Assembly: GCA_030704615.1 (NCBI GenBank)
Contig: CM060732.1
Span: 62,663,053 to 62,727,052, forward strand
Length of the DNA: 64,000 bases
Reading direction: 5' to 3'
DNA from: Takakia lepidozioides
Taxonomy: Eukaryota; Streptophyta; Takakiopsida; Takakiales; Takakiaceae
This document shows, piece after piece, positions 20,813-32,960 of this stretch (within the stretch, counting starts at the first letter, position 1; each line of letters starts with the position of its first letter). A program made the translations under genes and the position numbers. The notes beneath the pieces were generated by a model that did not search any database, was not told the DNA's origin, and saw nothing but the letters and a program-made list of their open reading frames with translations.

Positions 20813-22560
20813 CACCAATGCGCATCCCAAGAGCCAGCCATCACGAGTACCATGTAGCAGCAAGGGAGCAGGTTTATGCGGCGCATCATCAAGGTTCACT
20901 GAAGCACGAGTTCAGTGCTGTGAAATGTGTCGGCCTGCTTAGGGCATAACTTCCTGATTTCTCATCCAGGGTGGATGAAAAATCACATTTTATCAATAGA
21001 AGCACTTTGTCAATGGATGACATCCAATAAAAAGGTATCTTTTAGGGTTTTGGTATAGGCTTAGGTTTAATAACTGCCATCATTTATGATGGTAGTTTTA
21101 TTATCTCTTGGATTTTAAAATAGGTAACCATTATTCATGTAGTTCATCCAGTTTAGATGAAAGAAATAGATGGTAAACCAAGCTTTCTGTACATTAAGTT
21201 TCATCATCCTATAATAATATCATCCAGATTTGGATGAAAAAGGTTGGGATGAAAAACTAAATAACCTCAAAAGGTTAAGGCCAGATGAAATCCAAAGAGT
21301 TATAGAGGGAGAGGGAGAGAGGGAGAGAGAGACAAAGACGAAGTCACGAAGTGCTTTTAGGGCAAAGGTGCCCTCAAAGTTCGAGGATCAGATCAGTTGG
21401 AGGACGAAAAGTAGCGAGAGAACAATCAGCAGCGGGAGAACTGTGGAACGCTGTGTACTGTGGTAACCTTCTTGGAACACCAAATGACAAGATCTGGCTA
21501 GGAGTAAGCACATTCCCATATTGGCATGAGTTCCTCCAATCATTGAGAAAGATATTATTTTAGTTAAAGTTGTACTTCGTGCGTACATGCAGGTCATGAG
21601 CTTGGAGGAGAGACCTTGAGAGGTGATGGAGAGATTACCAAATGCTCATCAACACACACACTGAAATAAAGAGCTTGATAACATGGTTTGTCTTCAACCG
21701 GCCCACACTGTGTACCGTGGTCTGCTAACACATTTTGCTACAGAGCAGTTGTTGGTTTCAAAGTACCTTTGGTTCATCTATTTGATAGCCTATGTGAACT
21801 TTAGTGACTAAAGTCCTGTGGTAACTTAACCTGATGAAATCTAATGAAATTTTCTGATTCGAGCGCCATATCACCAAACCATTGCCCAACATTGATGATA
21901 GTGATGGCATCATCTTGCACCCTTTGAGCATGCACAATAGCCTGCCGCACATCGTTAATCCGCATTCAATGAAACTTGAAAGTTGTATGAAACTACAGAC
22001 ATTGACTGAAAGCATGGTGCAAGACAGCACCTAGACTCAGGGTGCTGAACTTATCTTGTTTCTCTCTAGAATCAACATATTTCCTACTGCATCTCCACTT
22101 TACATGTTGACCTAGAGTGTTGAGGTCTTGAGGAAGATATAAGACATGATAGTTCAAAACACAATGTTGTGTAAGGAGAAATGGTGTAAAGAATAAACAA
22201 CATCGTACCCTCACAAACCCTGTTTACAAACTGCCATCCAACAGTGATAGATCTCACAATGATTATGTGCATTGACAGCTTAATAACACTTTCTTCATGA
22301 GGTATGCATGAATATACCACGTAGCAACCATGACATCCACCTCTCACTAGAGGGGCCGAAGGCATAACTCAATTTTAACTAATTCCGGACTTTTGGCTGA
22401 AATCCGAACAAAACTTAATACAATTTTTCATTTAAACTAAATAAATTATTATTATTATTATAAAACAATGAATCAAAATTTAGCTTTCAAGTGAATTTGC
22501 ATGATTCCAAATTCATTAAACGTCGACATCAAAGTCGAATGACATACATTAGACAATGCA
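20813..22560. other. No recognisable gene; short hairpin motifs and GA microsatellite
   Basis: Three ATCCA....GGATGA or near-identical hairpins lie at about 20966, 21147 and 21224. A GA-rich microsatellite lies at 21305-21335, a TTA run at 22447-22465. Open frames are short and unrecognised. Confidence 0.4.
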
Positions 22561-22662
22561 AAAGATATATACATTAGAAAAAATTTGAGGCCAAAGAAAT
22601 GCTGTCCCAAAGTTCATATGTCCCCTATAGCCGCTCAAGGCAGACAGCGAATTTTTAGAATG

Positions 22663-22687
22663 CCATTTTGCCATAGTGGCAAAATGG
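22663..22687. repeat. Perfect 11-bp inverted repeat, 3-nt loop
   Basis: CCATTTTGCCA, TAG, TGGCAAAATGG. A perfect hairpin with no adjacent T-run or gene that would explain it. Confidence 0.9.
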
Positions 22688-22879
22688 TGTCAAAAAGGTG
22701 GTTAAATGGGTTCCACGATGACGGTTCCACAGTGTCAAATTGGTTCCACGAAGGATCATGTTTCCTCGGGAAGCGCCGGGTTCTCGCGCTTCTCGTCCCT
22801 CCCTTTCTTGCGCGCTTCTTTCCCCCAGCCCTTCTCGCACGCCGTCTTCCATCGGGCTCCAATGCTGCAGACGTTTCCT

Positions 22880-23018
22880 GCAGGTGAGTGAGTGACCTTG
22901 CTTGCTTGTGAGTGAGTGAGTGACCTTCTTGCAGGTCAGTGAATGACCTTGCTTGTGAGTGAGTGACTAGGCGTTTCCTTGTAGGTGAGTGAGTGAGTGA
23001 GTGAGTGAGTGAGTGTCA
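22880..23018. repeat. GTGA microsatellite/minisatellite
   Basis: Runs of GTGAGTGA alternate with the phrase GACCTTGCTTG or GACCTTCTTGCAGGT, and end in an uninterrupted GTGA run at 22985-23014. Because GGTGAGT matches a splice donor, the array contains many donor-like strings. Confidence 0.9.
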
Positions 23019-24854
23019 TTGCTACGTTCTCGGTCTCAACTGCAGCCCTGAGTATCCTCCTACCCGAGCTAAACTTTACCTTCTTTCTTTTCGTTTTTAC
23101 CATCTTGTTCGCTTCCAGTTAGATACCTGAAGCTGTCTACTGTTGTACCAGTTATTTGTTTTGGTTCGAGAAATCCAATGCAAGTTCATTTCTGTTGCAG
23201 TTGTGTACCCCCCTGCCCTGAAGCAATGGCCTTTACGAGCTGAACGGAGTATTTCTGTGGCAAACAGGCGAGCTCGATGAAGAGCGATGAAGAGCAATCA
23301 GCAGTCAGTGAGTTTTCCTAGTTTGAACATTTGACGCTGCATAATCTTGCCTCTTCGGACATCTATCGGGTTTTTGATCGACATTACGTTTGTACTACTT
23401 CCACGAAGATGAGGGGCAGCATTTTGTAGCGCTTCACGAATCGAAGTTGAGCGAGCTCAACAGAAGCTTGCAGAATCTTCGTTCATTATGCATCAGGACC
23501 CTATGAGGACTGTCATTTTCTCTGCTTTGATCTACCCAAGAAGCTCCTTGTACGGTTTCTGTAAGTCGGGGAGAGTATCCACATGGAGACAGTCCTCAGG
23601 GTGCCCACCTGTTTTGCACACGTGTGTACACACACAGTTTATTTTTTACACAGGATCATGTGTGGTTGCGGGACTTGGCCTTTAGTTGAATAGCTTACGA
23701 GTTTCGACCATCTTGAAGATTTCCAGTTGTTTTTGCTCCACATGAGCAGTGAATTCCATAGAATTGGTGTTAGCCATGTAGTTTATGTTTTGAACTCGTA
23801 TTTGTCAATGTAGGAGTTCAGGCCTCGGTAATCTTGATGGTAGCACCTGGGACAGAATAGCAAGTGCTATGTTATTAAACTTGAATATAAAATCTAGTCC
23901 TGAAAATGTGGTTTCTTGGTCGAGGTCCAGCTGATAGATGTCGACTGATGCACTGTCCTTATAAGGTTGTTTAACACGGATATATACCTGTTGAATCTAT
24001 ACATGCGGATTCTCTCGATCGATCAATTGTTTTCTCCCAAGCTTTCAAAATTGATATACATTGCGATCGACGGTCTTCAAATGTGCTGTTGCACGCTACC
24101 CTTCTTGCATGGACTAATTTTAACCGCTTTCACATGACTGGTAATATGTTTGTACAACAATGGAGTACGGGACAGTCCAGTTTCTCGTGTTTTGCCTGAT
24201 TATTATTCTCATCAAGGAGAGCTTAGCGGGTCTGTGAGGCCATTTGCCAATTAGGTCGTCTGTCCCAGTAAGTTCTTGTCGCTCTTGTTTCAAGAAATGT
24301 AAGGGAAAGCTGCATTTCCCAGCATTTCCCAGCCTTAGTCCTGCTGTTTCTTCCTTCCAAACATATGGGGCCTCCCTAACCGTGGATGGGGCTTACACTT
24401 GTTATGAGCCTCCGTATGTTTGCTGGATTTCTCAGGTTTGTTGACCCTGCTACAAGCATCCCCATCCTGTTTAGTCAAGGCTATTAGAGTACAAGTGCAA
24501 ACACAAGGAGCAGTGTGCCTTGGCCACATTGATGTGGTATTATCAGTACCTCAAATGCGGTTTGACTGTGTGGTCCGCCACGTATGATATACATGTACAG
24601 ACAGCTGGGATAATGGCTCGAATGCACTGTTGCAAAGTAAGTCTTTCTCCGTTGCATCTATGATTCTGCCAAAACATTCTGCGATAGGGCAGTTAATCTA
24701 GCGAAGAATCCGTTGTAGGTGGGCATGGTCGTCATTTGATAAGGATGTTGTGTTGCAGGGCCCCGTATCACTTTGCTGTCAGGCTTTGGCAACTCAGAAG
24801 GGCCTATGGCTCTTGTTGATTGGTTTCCATGGCAGCATTATAATTGCCTATTGC

Positions 24855-24900
24855 CGGGGTGGGGGGTGGGGGCAGCGGGTGGGTAGAAGGTGGGGCGGTG
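24855..24900 (+). other. G-quadruplex-prone tract
   Basis: Five or more runs of three to six G separated by one to four bases (GGGGTGGGGGGTGGGGGC, then GGGTGGGT). This fits the standard G-quadruplex pattern; no gene start is near. Confidence 0.7.
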
Positions 24901-25439
24901 GTTTGGATGTGGAGAGGGTTTATATATTTTTGATGGAACAATACAATATTTTTGTTAACTATACTATTGTGGGTGTGGGGATGGAGGATGCAGCTTCACA
25001 GACACACTAGCAGAACTTCCGTTGTTTTATCATCATATGTTTACTTTTGCACTAATCTCAATCTGACGTTGACGCTTGAGTAATCTCAATCGCATCGGCC
25101 CCACTGTGGGTTTTTGATCCTCACCCAACCAGCCCACAATGAGGACCCAACCAACTAAGATTCGTGGTAGCACACTAATCCCACTTCAGCTCAGATCTCT
25201 CCTTCCCTATTACCACCCCGCCCATCAGAAGGTGCATCATGTCTTACATATTATGGGCAACTTTAGCACAGTGTTTTTTTTAAGAAATTTGGAAAACAGC
25301 AAGAGTGGCTACAAAGTTTTGCAGGAAAAAGCGGTACATTCTGTTCATCCACTAAAATTCATCCACATATGTACTTTTGTCCATTTATTTCATCCATATT
25401 TGGCAAATTCATCCATAATATATTTTTTATTTGGAGAAA

Positions 25440-25560
25440 TTTGGCGAAACGGTGCAGCATCAAAGAGAGAGAAGACTCCGGCCGAGGCCAGCGTAACTAA
25501 GAGCCACTTCACCTTGTGGCTAGTGCCCCCTTTCGGTGGTGGGCCCTGCAGCATCAAACC
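25440..25560. repeat. Dispersed repeat, related copy at 54930-55030
   Basis: Shares GAGAGAAGACTCCGG, then GTAACTAAGAGCCA.TTCACC and CTGCCCCCTTTCG or a close variant, then GGTGGGCCCT with 54930-55030. A third partial copy (GAGAGAGAGAAGACTCCGGC) lies at 55168-55200. Probably a transposon end; the element is not identified. Confidence 0.75.
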
Positions 25561-26189
25561 CATATTCTTCTTGTACAGCTTTCCGACAACTTAGGCTCAA
25601 GTAAACCTCTGAATCATCCGAGGTTGGGATACTCTATAACTAGTAGATTTGGGAGAAAATATGCCTGGACTCGCCGCGAGCACTTTCATTACCTAGTTGA
25701 CCTAGCACTGGGTTGATTCATCTCTTCATGCCTCGTGTCGCATGCTTGATGATGAGTGCCTTATCAAGTCAATAAAGATGGGGATTATTGTGTTTGCCAT
25801 ATCCTTTTGGTGCCGGGTCATACTCTTATCAATGTCAATACTACCGACGGTCCCTTCCCAACCATTTAGGCATTATTTGCGCCTAATAATTATTAAAAAC
25901 CAAACAGACTGCTTAGTCAAACCATATCTTCACATTAGGCATCTTCATGCTATTAAGTTTTTTGAATTAGGCACATGAAAAGACAAAAATGTTTTTCTTA
26001 AGAATAAAAATAAAAATAAAAACCCAATGCCCATGGGCCTTTTGTCCCCTGCCAATAGGCCCAGCTCAATTCTCTTCCAAGCTTGCACCTAGCCGGGCCG
26101 CCTCATGAGTCCCCACTCCATTTGTACCTTCACCTTCTGGCTGTGCAGGAGTCCAGGAGCGAACAAATAGATTGGGATTTGTAGGAAGT

Positions 26190-26400
26190 TATTTCCGCAT
26201 GCATATATTTGTATTGATTTTTGTTCAATGAAATTATCATCTCATTACAAACAACATGAGAAGAGGCTGGAAAGCTTTTTGCTGGTATTTTTAGGAATTA
26301 GGCGCTTTGGTCCCATAGTTTCCGAGCAATTAAGCCAAAATTTGAAAAATTCCCAAAACTCGTTAGGCACTTTCATTAATTGGTTGGTAAGGGACGGTAC
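26190..26400. repeat. Dispersed repeat, direct copy at 44120-44310
   Basis: Shares TGATTTTTGTTCAAT, ATTACAA.CA, TTTGCTGG.A.TT, TTTC.GAG.AAT.A.GC and CACTTT..ATT with 44120-44310. No coding potential; family unknown. Confidence 0.7.
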
Positions 26401-28501
26401 TGATCTATGTTAGACCTTTCCTCGTCATCGAGCAGGATATTACCGTCAGCTTTACCGACGAGTATCATTCTTCTTGTGGAACTCATCCCTCTGCAATCCT
26501 AAATATGGAGTGTATATGAAGGCATAACAATGTTGTACAAAAAAAACAAAAAGAAGGATGTTCACGTGGTCTTTGTATTTCACTACTGGGGAGTATAAAA
26601 ATGTGCTAGCAGACTTAGGCTGAAATTTTCACCTTGAATATCTTATTAAAAAAATATGGAATTGCCACTAGGCAGCTGTAGCTCGGTTAGATGGACCGAT
26701 AAGTGCCCCCCAAGTGCTTTTGGGCTCCTTGTCAGGTGTGGTGGCCCCCATGGCATGGTTAAGTTTTCTTTTGTTTTGTTCTTTTGGAAGGGGATGAAAC
26801 ATTTTATGTTAAGTTAAGTTACCGTGCAAGAGGTTATTTTCTCCTCTCACTATAATTAACCGTTAAGGGCCCGCCATTGGGCAAATTGCACCTCTAAAAG
26901 AGGTAACCTCTAGTCAATTAACTGAGGCTACACACCTACCTGTTACATTAAAAAAATAAACCTTACCATATTCATCTTGTTTACCATATATATCTACTCA
27001 ACAAGTTGTGGAAAAATTCACCATAAGTAGAGAGATTTAAGTGTTTTAGTGAGAGGGTTTTTATTTTTTTGATTTGCAAGCTATAAATCTTGAGCTTTGA
27101 TCAAACTATTTAGGTGAGGGGTTGATGTTTCCTGCTCCTCTCTCCCACATAGAAACGTGGTATGTTAACCTAGCCAACTCTTGTGAAAGTTTGGAAGCAA
27201 TGTGTTTAACCCCTAAAGGACGACGCGACCTAAATCAAGTCGCAACATTTTACATCCAAATGCATAACTTCGTCGGATGAACTCCGACGAAGATGAGCCC
27301 TGAACGGAAAATGTGCGGCGCTGTCTCCTCTACACGCTCCAGCAAACGGCATGTCAAAATCATAAAATCCCTGCATGCTAAAATTTATTGAATGCATGGG
27401 GGTCCAGGAATTGAGTGGTGCAGAGGCCTTTGCTGTGGAGTGCTGCATAGAATGACCATTGGAATTTGCATCCGAGTGCCATTTTCAGGGCATTTGGAAG
27501 CCCTTAGCTCACCAGAGCAACTTGGGGTGAATTTACCCCCCCCCCCCCCCCCCTAATTCACCTACAAAGCACCCCCCTCTAATTTTGTTGGATTAGTCCC
27601 ATTTTTGCAGGGAGTACTCCTTGAGTGGCCGAAATCAAGAATCTGGAACCCATTCACTCAGGAAAAATCCGGAAAATGCCAATTTGGCATGGTCAAACCC
27701 ATTTTTGTCACTTGTTTTTTTGTATTTTCACAATTTAGGCCTTTTTATTTTGTTATAATCTCCCAAATGCAACGGTCAAAAGTCCTGCAATTTTTCCACG
27801 TCATTCATGATGTCAGTAGGGATGAACATGTATGGTTCATCCACGTGGATGTCAGTGGGTAGATAGCTACAGCGGATTTTTGGAGGGTATATACCTGTTT
27901 TGCCCAAAAGTCCAAAATTTTAGCTCGTCTTTTAAGGGTTAAATTGTGAGGGTGAGGGCAAAATGACCTCCATAGCTTAGTACTTCAAAGTGAGCCCATG
28001 CGATAAATAATTCACTCCTTGGTAAAAAGATGTTTCACTCAATCGTTATGGTGAGGGTGTGAAATGTAATACAACAGTGAGCCTAGGAAAAAAGTAAAGT
28101 AGATCCAGGGGTACCAAATGTAAGCCCACCATTAAGCCCAGCTACTTTTCTCCCCACATGCCTGTAAATTACCTATTCTAGTAGAGGTTACCGGCGCCTA
28201 TTAAAGGGCCACGTCGACTATGAACCTCCATTTCAAAGGGAAGTTGGTCGTGGGGGGTCTTCTAGCGGGTCCAGGCAGCGGTCAGCGCTCTACACCTCCT
28301 GTTCCCTCCTCATGCTCCCCACTTTTAGGACCATGTTCCCAAAGCATTTTCCAATTTTGCTCCTTCTTCCCACACCTGCATCCCCGCTCCCCATTGGGAC
28401 GTGGGAGCGAGGAGGGGAGCGGCAACTGGGAACATGAGACTGAACATGCATAAACTAACTATTCCTTCATTGCTTAGAGGTTGATTATTTCGCGGTTATG
28501 A

Positions 28502-28667
28502 TTCTAGTGACCCATTCCGAATCTGGAATATGACAGTGGAATAGGTCACTAGAACTTAGCCCTAATCTTTTATGCAAGGGAACGGGATTTCTAGTGACTA
28601 TTACAGCAGACGTAAGGCCGAGCGTGCATCTTACCTTCTGTAATAGTCACTAGAAATCCCGTTCCCT
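28502..28667. repeat. Double foldback: two adjacent long inverted repeats
   Basis: The first pair is 28502-28518 with 28538-28554 (17-bp arms, one mismatch). The second pair is 28577-28606 with 28638-28667 (30-bp perfect arms, 31-nt loop). Both arms contain CTAGTGAC. The loop of the second carries a nested TAAG/CTTA. This is foldback-element or MITE-like structure. Confidence 0.9.
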
Positions 28668-28684
28668 ATTACTTTGATTGCAGT

Positions 28685-28745
28685 GATTTGAACCTCAAAA
28701 CCTCGTCAATGTAGCACATGACCTAGCTGCCACACCACCGTCCGC
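28685..28745 (-). repeat. tRNA-like head next to the foldback (SINE-like)
   Basis: On the minus strand TGGCAGCTAGGT (28732-28721) fits a polymerase III A box and GGTTCAAATC (28694-28685) fits a B box, with about 26 bp between. The foldback lies immediately downstream on the same strand, as the body of a SINE would. It is not an intact tRNA gene. Confidence 0.5.
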
Positions 28746-29846
28746 TTCTCGCCTAACTTAACCGCAGATTTTTCAATGGTACATGCTCGCAAGTGAGAGG
28801 GGAGCAGCGGGTGGTGGGGATTTGACAGCTCGCCCCGCCGGAACGGCCATCCTAGGCAACCATACCGGCAAGGCTCTCACGCTTGCATTCAACTCGTTGG
28901 GTAATCGTAGTGGTCTCCCTATTGTAACTGGATCCCAGTGGACAACCGACGCGGATTACAGCAAGGAACCGAAGGAATGTTGATTGGTCCACAATGCTCG
29001 TCGGTGGGATGAGCGCACATGATGAATTGGAAGAGATAAAAGATAAAGATCAAGATCAAAATCAAGTTTCCTTCACGTAAAGGCGATCCCGCCATTGTTG
29101 CTGCCTACAAGGTAAAAGATAGGGGGTAAAAGGTCGCCATGTATCTTCGCAAACTCCTGTAGCCCTTTACCGTCAATTTGGATTTTTGGGTAAGTTACCC
29201 ATGGTAGGAAAGACCAATACAGCCAGGCAGGACAGAAGGTGAGATTGACGACACGGGAGAAGTAATGAGACAACGAAAGTCAATGGGTATGGCTGGCCCA
29301 AGTCTGGAGTCAGAGCTTTGTGCTTGGATCCGTGTACTGTTCCTGTTGGCTATTTATACTGGCACAATCCGCCAGGCATACAGCAAGCCATTAACCGCCT
29401 CGGCCTCTACCCATTTCTTCTGCAGGAAGTTCCTTTGGGGATAGATTGGATTGAGTTTGCATACACGGAGCTTGGCGTGTGCCAGGGGCACACTCCACAG
29501 CTGGCTCGAGCTTCACCCGCGTCACTTTCTTTCCTGTCCCAGTTCTTGTCTCAATATATTACGTGCTCAACTCCAGTCCGAGGTTGTACACAGGTCACGC
29601 AATTCGAGTATTTGGATTATGTTTCCGAGTCTAGACAGTTAGAGGTATTGATTGACTAAACTCTGCTCTCCCTGCGTCCCTGCAGAGCATTGCACGAAAT
29701 TGCAGACTACACAATTCCTTTTGAGACAGACATAGCCAGGCGGACTTGATTTGTTAAGACTCTTTGGAGCTATTCTCGATTTTGTGACCAGACGTTAGTA
29801 TTGATCATTCATTTGAGCTGGAGCTGGAGGATTGGGTTTAGAGACG
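28746..29846. other. Upstream region of the oxidase gene
   Basis: No recognised coding sequence. GGCTATTTATACTGG at 29347-29361 is a TATA-like string about 490 bp before the start codon and could be the promoter of the oxidase gene if its 5' leader is long. A 113-codon frame at 29318-29659 resembles nothing known. Confidence 0.35.
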
Positions 29847-31817
29847 ATGGCAGTTACCAGGAGGAGCCAAGCATCTTTTTTCGTCGTCACAGTACTACTT
29901 AGTTTTCAATGTCTATCAGTAGGTCCTCTGTTGGTGAGTGCTCAAGGCAGCTGGCAACTTCTGTTGCAAAGTGCAGGGATTTCTTCTATGCATACGGCCA
30001 TAACGCACTATGACACAGCGATCATGCTGGACCGCACAGACGTTGGAGCATCTCAAAGACAGCTGCCCAATGGAGTCTGCCGTGACGATCCACAAGACCT
30101 GACCCTCAAGCATGATTGTACTGCGCACTCCGTCATGTTTGACCCTGCTTCCAACACAGTTCGTCCTTTGTTCGTCCAGACGGATACCTGGTGTTCATCT
30201 GGCCAGTTCTTCCCGGATGGAACATTGGTGCAGACAGGAGGTGATTACGATGGAAATAAGAAGATACGAAGGCTCGCACCTTGCCCAGCTAATGGAAATT
30301 GTGATTGGGTTGAATCCAAAACTGAAGTGCTGACTGAAGGTAGGTGGTACGCCTCAAACCAGCTGTTACCGGATGGACGCCAGATTATAGTAGGCGGGCG
30401 AGCAGTCTTCACCTACGAGTTCTTCCCAAAGAGGACAACAGGCGAGGGTTCATTCCCTTTGCAACTTCTGAAGGATACGAACGACGCTGCGAACGACAAC
30501 TACTACCCTTACGTGCATTTGTTGCCAGACGGAAACCTGTTCATCTTCGCCAACAGGGACTCGATCCTTCTAAACTACAATACTGGCGCAGTGATTAGAA
30601 AGTACCCAACAATTCCAGGAGAGCCCAGGAATTACCCGTCAGCTGGTTCCTCAGTGTTGCTGCCCCTTCTTGCTTCCAACGGGTTTGCAAGAGCTGAAGT
30701 TCTCGTATGTGGTGGAGCCGCCCTGGGAGCTTTTAGAAATCCCAAAGCCCAGCTCCCAGCGTCGCAGACTTGTGGAAGGATGGTGGTCACAGCGGCTAAT
30801 GCAGCGTGGGCTATGGAGACTATGCCGTTTCGACGCACTATGGGCGACATGATAATATTGCCTACTGGTGATGTTTTGATCATCAACGGAGCTGAAAATG
30901 GTTCTCAAGGGTGGGGATTTGCCACGAATGCTGTCTTGAATCCGGTTCTCTACGACACCAACGCTACTCCCCAGAACCGTTTTCAGACGTTTGCGGCCAC
31001 CACCATTCCCCGTGTGTACCATTCGACTGCTAACCTTCTCTCCGACGGCCGGATTCTTCTGGCTGGCAGCAACAGTCATCAGTTCTACACATTTACTGGG
31101 GCATTTCCAACAGAGCTCCGAGTGGAGGCCTTCTCACCACCATACTTGAGTGCTGTGTAAGTTTGATTTTCTATGCCTGAGCCTCCATTGGGCGATATGT
31201 TTCAGTCTAGCACCATGCAATCAACTAGAATTTTGCTGTACAAGGTTTTCTCAACGTAGTTTGAGTTTCTAGGATATGCTCAAGAGTGGCGCACATAGCG
31301 GGGGCCAAAGTGCCAGCTGATCAAGAGAAACTAGCTGTAAATATGACAGTAAGTTAGTAACTGAGAACCAGAGTCTGATAGAAAGGAAATCTTGACGCCG
31401 TTTGAAAGAATAGTTGAATGATCATGTCGAACATCGTCATGTTACAAGTATACACCCAGTTGTGTTGAGGTGCAATGCCTGGTTGGATTTTCCAGCTACA
31501 ACAATCGAAGACCGAAGATCAATGGGTTCCCCAATTCGATCAAGTACGGCCAGGTGTTTACAGTGACGTTCTCAACTACAGCAAGGACCGACCCGTTTGA
31601 AATCAATATGCTGAGCGCGCCGTTTGTAACCCATTCTTACGCTCAGGGCCAGAGGTTGCTGAAGCTCAAGGTCTCAACTCCAGTAGCAATCAATGGGGGC
31701 TACTCAGTCCAGGTCACTGCACCACCCAATGGGGTCATAGCTCCTCCAGCCTACTACATGATTTTCCCTCTTCAGAGGGGAACCCCTGGACAGGCCGTTT
31801 GGGTACAGATCTCATAG
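29847..31817 (+). CDS. Secreted glyoxal/galactose-oxidase-like copper radical oxidase
   Basis: Two exons (29847-31156 and 31496-31817) join at GT|GTAAGT and TTCCAG|CT in phase, giving 543 residues. Members of this plant family oxidise small aldehydes or sugar alcohols in the cell wall and release H2O2. Residues 1-33 form a signal peptide (VVTVLLSFQCLSVG). The glyoxal-oxidase N domain and Kelch-like propeller follow, then a C-terminal DUF1929-type domain in exon 2. All copper-radical residues are visible: Cys116 (TWCSSG) and Tyr220 (YYPYVHLLPDG) for the thioether radical, Tyr391-His392 (RVYHST), and His483 (THSYAQGQR). I chose ATG 29847, the first ATG in the frame and directly before the hydrophobic segment. 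The substrate cannot be told from the sequence. Looks intact. Confidence 0.93.
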
Positions 31818-32960
31818 TCATTGTCATCATATAGAATAGTCGAGTGGAGAGTTTTAGAACGGTATCTTTTTTAGCACTTAAGTATCTCACTCTCCTCTCG
31901 CCCACAGCTTCATTGAGTTGTGTGAGTAACTAGTCCACCACCAGTACTGTTAAGTATTTTGTTCAGAATTGACCTACATTTAAATGGGGCCATTTCCCCT
32001 CAAATCATAGCACGGCGCTATTTAAGCGTTCACATTCATCTTCGCATCGGTTTCATGCTATGTAATGAATTGGTATTTACAGAAATCGGGTCCCTGTACA
32101 TATGTGCAACACAACCGTGCAGCTTGTGCAGCAGTTCTTTGCAAGGTTAAACTCTAGGGCCTACCTCTAGTTTATGAAAACAAAGTCCATCAGCTCTCGA
32201 AACTGTGTCTGTGGCATGTTAGGATGCTGAACTAATTAATTCGATGCCATATTGTTGAACTTGATGAGCATCCTTTATGCTCCAGATTTGGCATATAACA
32301 TGTCCACAAGGGCAGTCTCCAGCAGTGTTCGTTTATAGATTTGGCTGGATCTTCCACGTAACTAACGGAACTATAACAATCTTTAGGTGAACGACACAGC
32401 TCAGCTAGTCACTCTGCAGTGCAGATGTCAAATAACATGATTCAAGCGAAATCTCACCTGCACAACATGCACATGTGTTTTTACCTGCACCAAAGGTCTC
32501 CTTTCGACTCATGACTTCACTGCAACTCGCTTCTCTGCTACCAAACTTTATGCTTGCCAAATACTCTGACATATAGCAGCTCAGTCCAGATTTCCGGCTA
32601 ATATTCTCAAGGAAGAAAGATAGACCACAGCCTAGTTGGGTCGCCGTCTTTTGTTGAGATCTCGTACCATCGCGAGAGGAAAGGGAGACGAGACGCTCAA
32701 CGAATCTACCAAGGTGGCAGCGGCCCTCGAGAAAGCCTTTACAGATCTTTAATAAAGTAAAGCACAGAATATAGGTACACCTAAATACGTATTTCGAAAA
32801 TATGGTTATATTTAATAATAATAAATTAGGTCAGTCGTTCTTAGGGTTGGACGAGACGAGGGAAGGCTTCTGATTCTGTTTGATGTCCAAGAACGGACCA
32901 GGGTTTGGATCCCTTGGTGTGCGTGTGTTGGATCCCTCTCTGTAGCAATGATCTGGGAAA
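31818..32960. other. Intergenic, oxidase 3' side and splicing-factor 5' side
   Basis: No coding signal. GC-richer sequence around 32640-32740 is followed by an AT-rich stretch (32750-32830) that runs to the next gene's leader. Confidence 0.4.

Larger units (their letters stand above)
23019..28495. other. Gene-poor stretch with dispersed repeats
   Basis: No recognised protein on either strand. Contents seen: a G-rich tract at 24855-24900; a repeat at 25440-25560 also found near 54930-55030; a repeat at 26190-26400 also found at 44120-44310; an 18-base C run at 27536-27553. A tRNA-A-box-like string (GTAGCTCGGTTAGATGG) lies at 26678-26694 without a matching B box. Confidence 0.45.

Noticed and set aside
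26678-26700. tRNA gene candidate
   Set aside because: Only an A-box-like string; no B box, no cloverleaf.
27536-27553. Run of 18 C
   Set aside because: Simple homopolymer; length may be unreliable in the assembly.
29318-29659. 113-codon frame upstream of the oxidase
   Set aside because: No family resemblance; may only be leader or promoter sequence.
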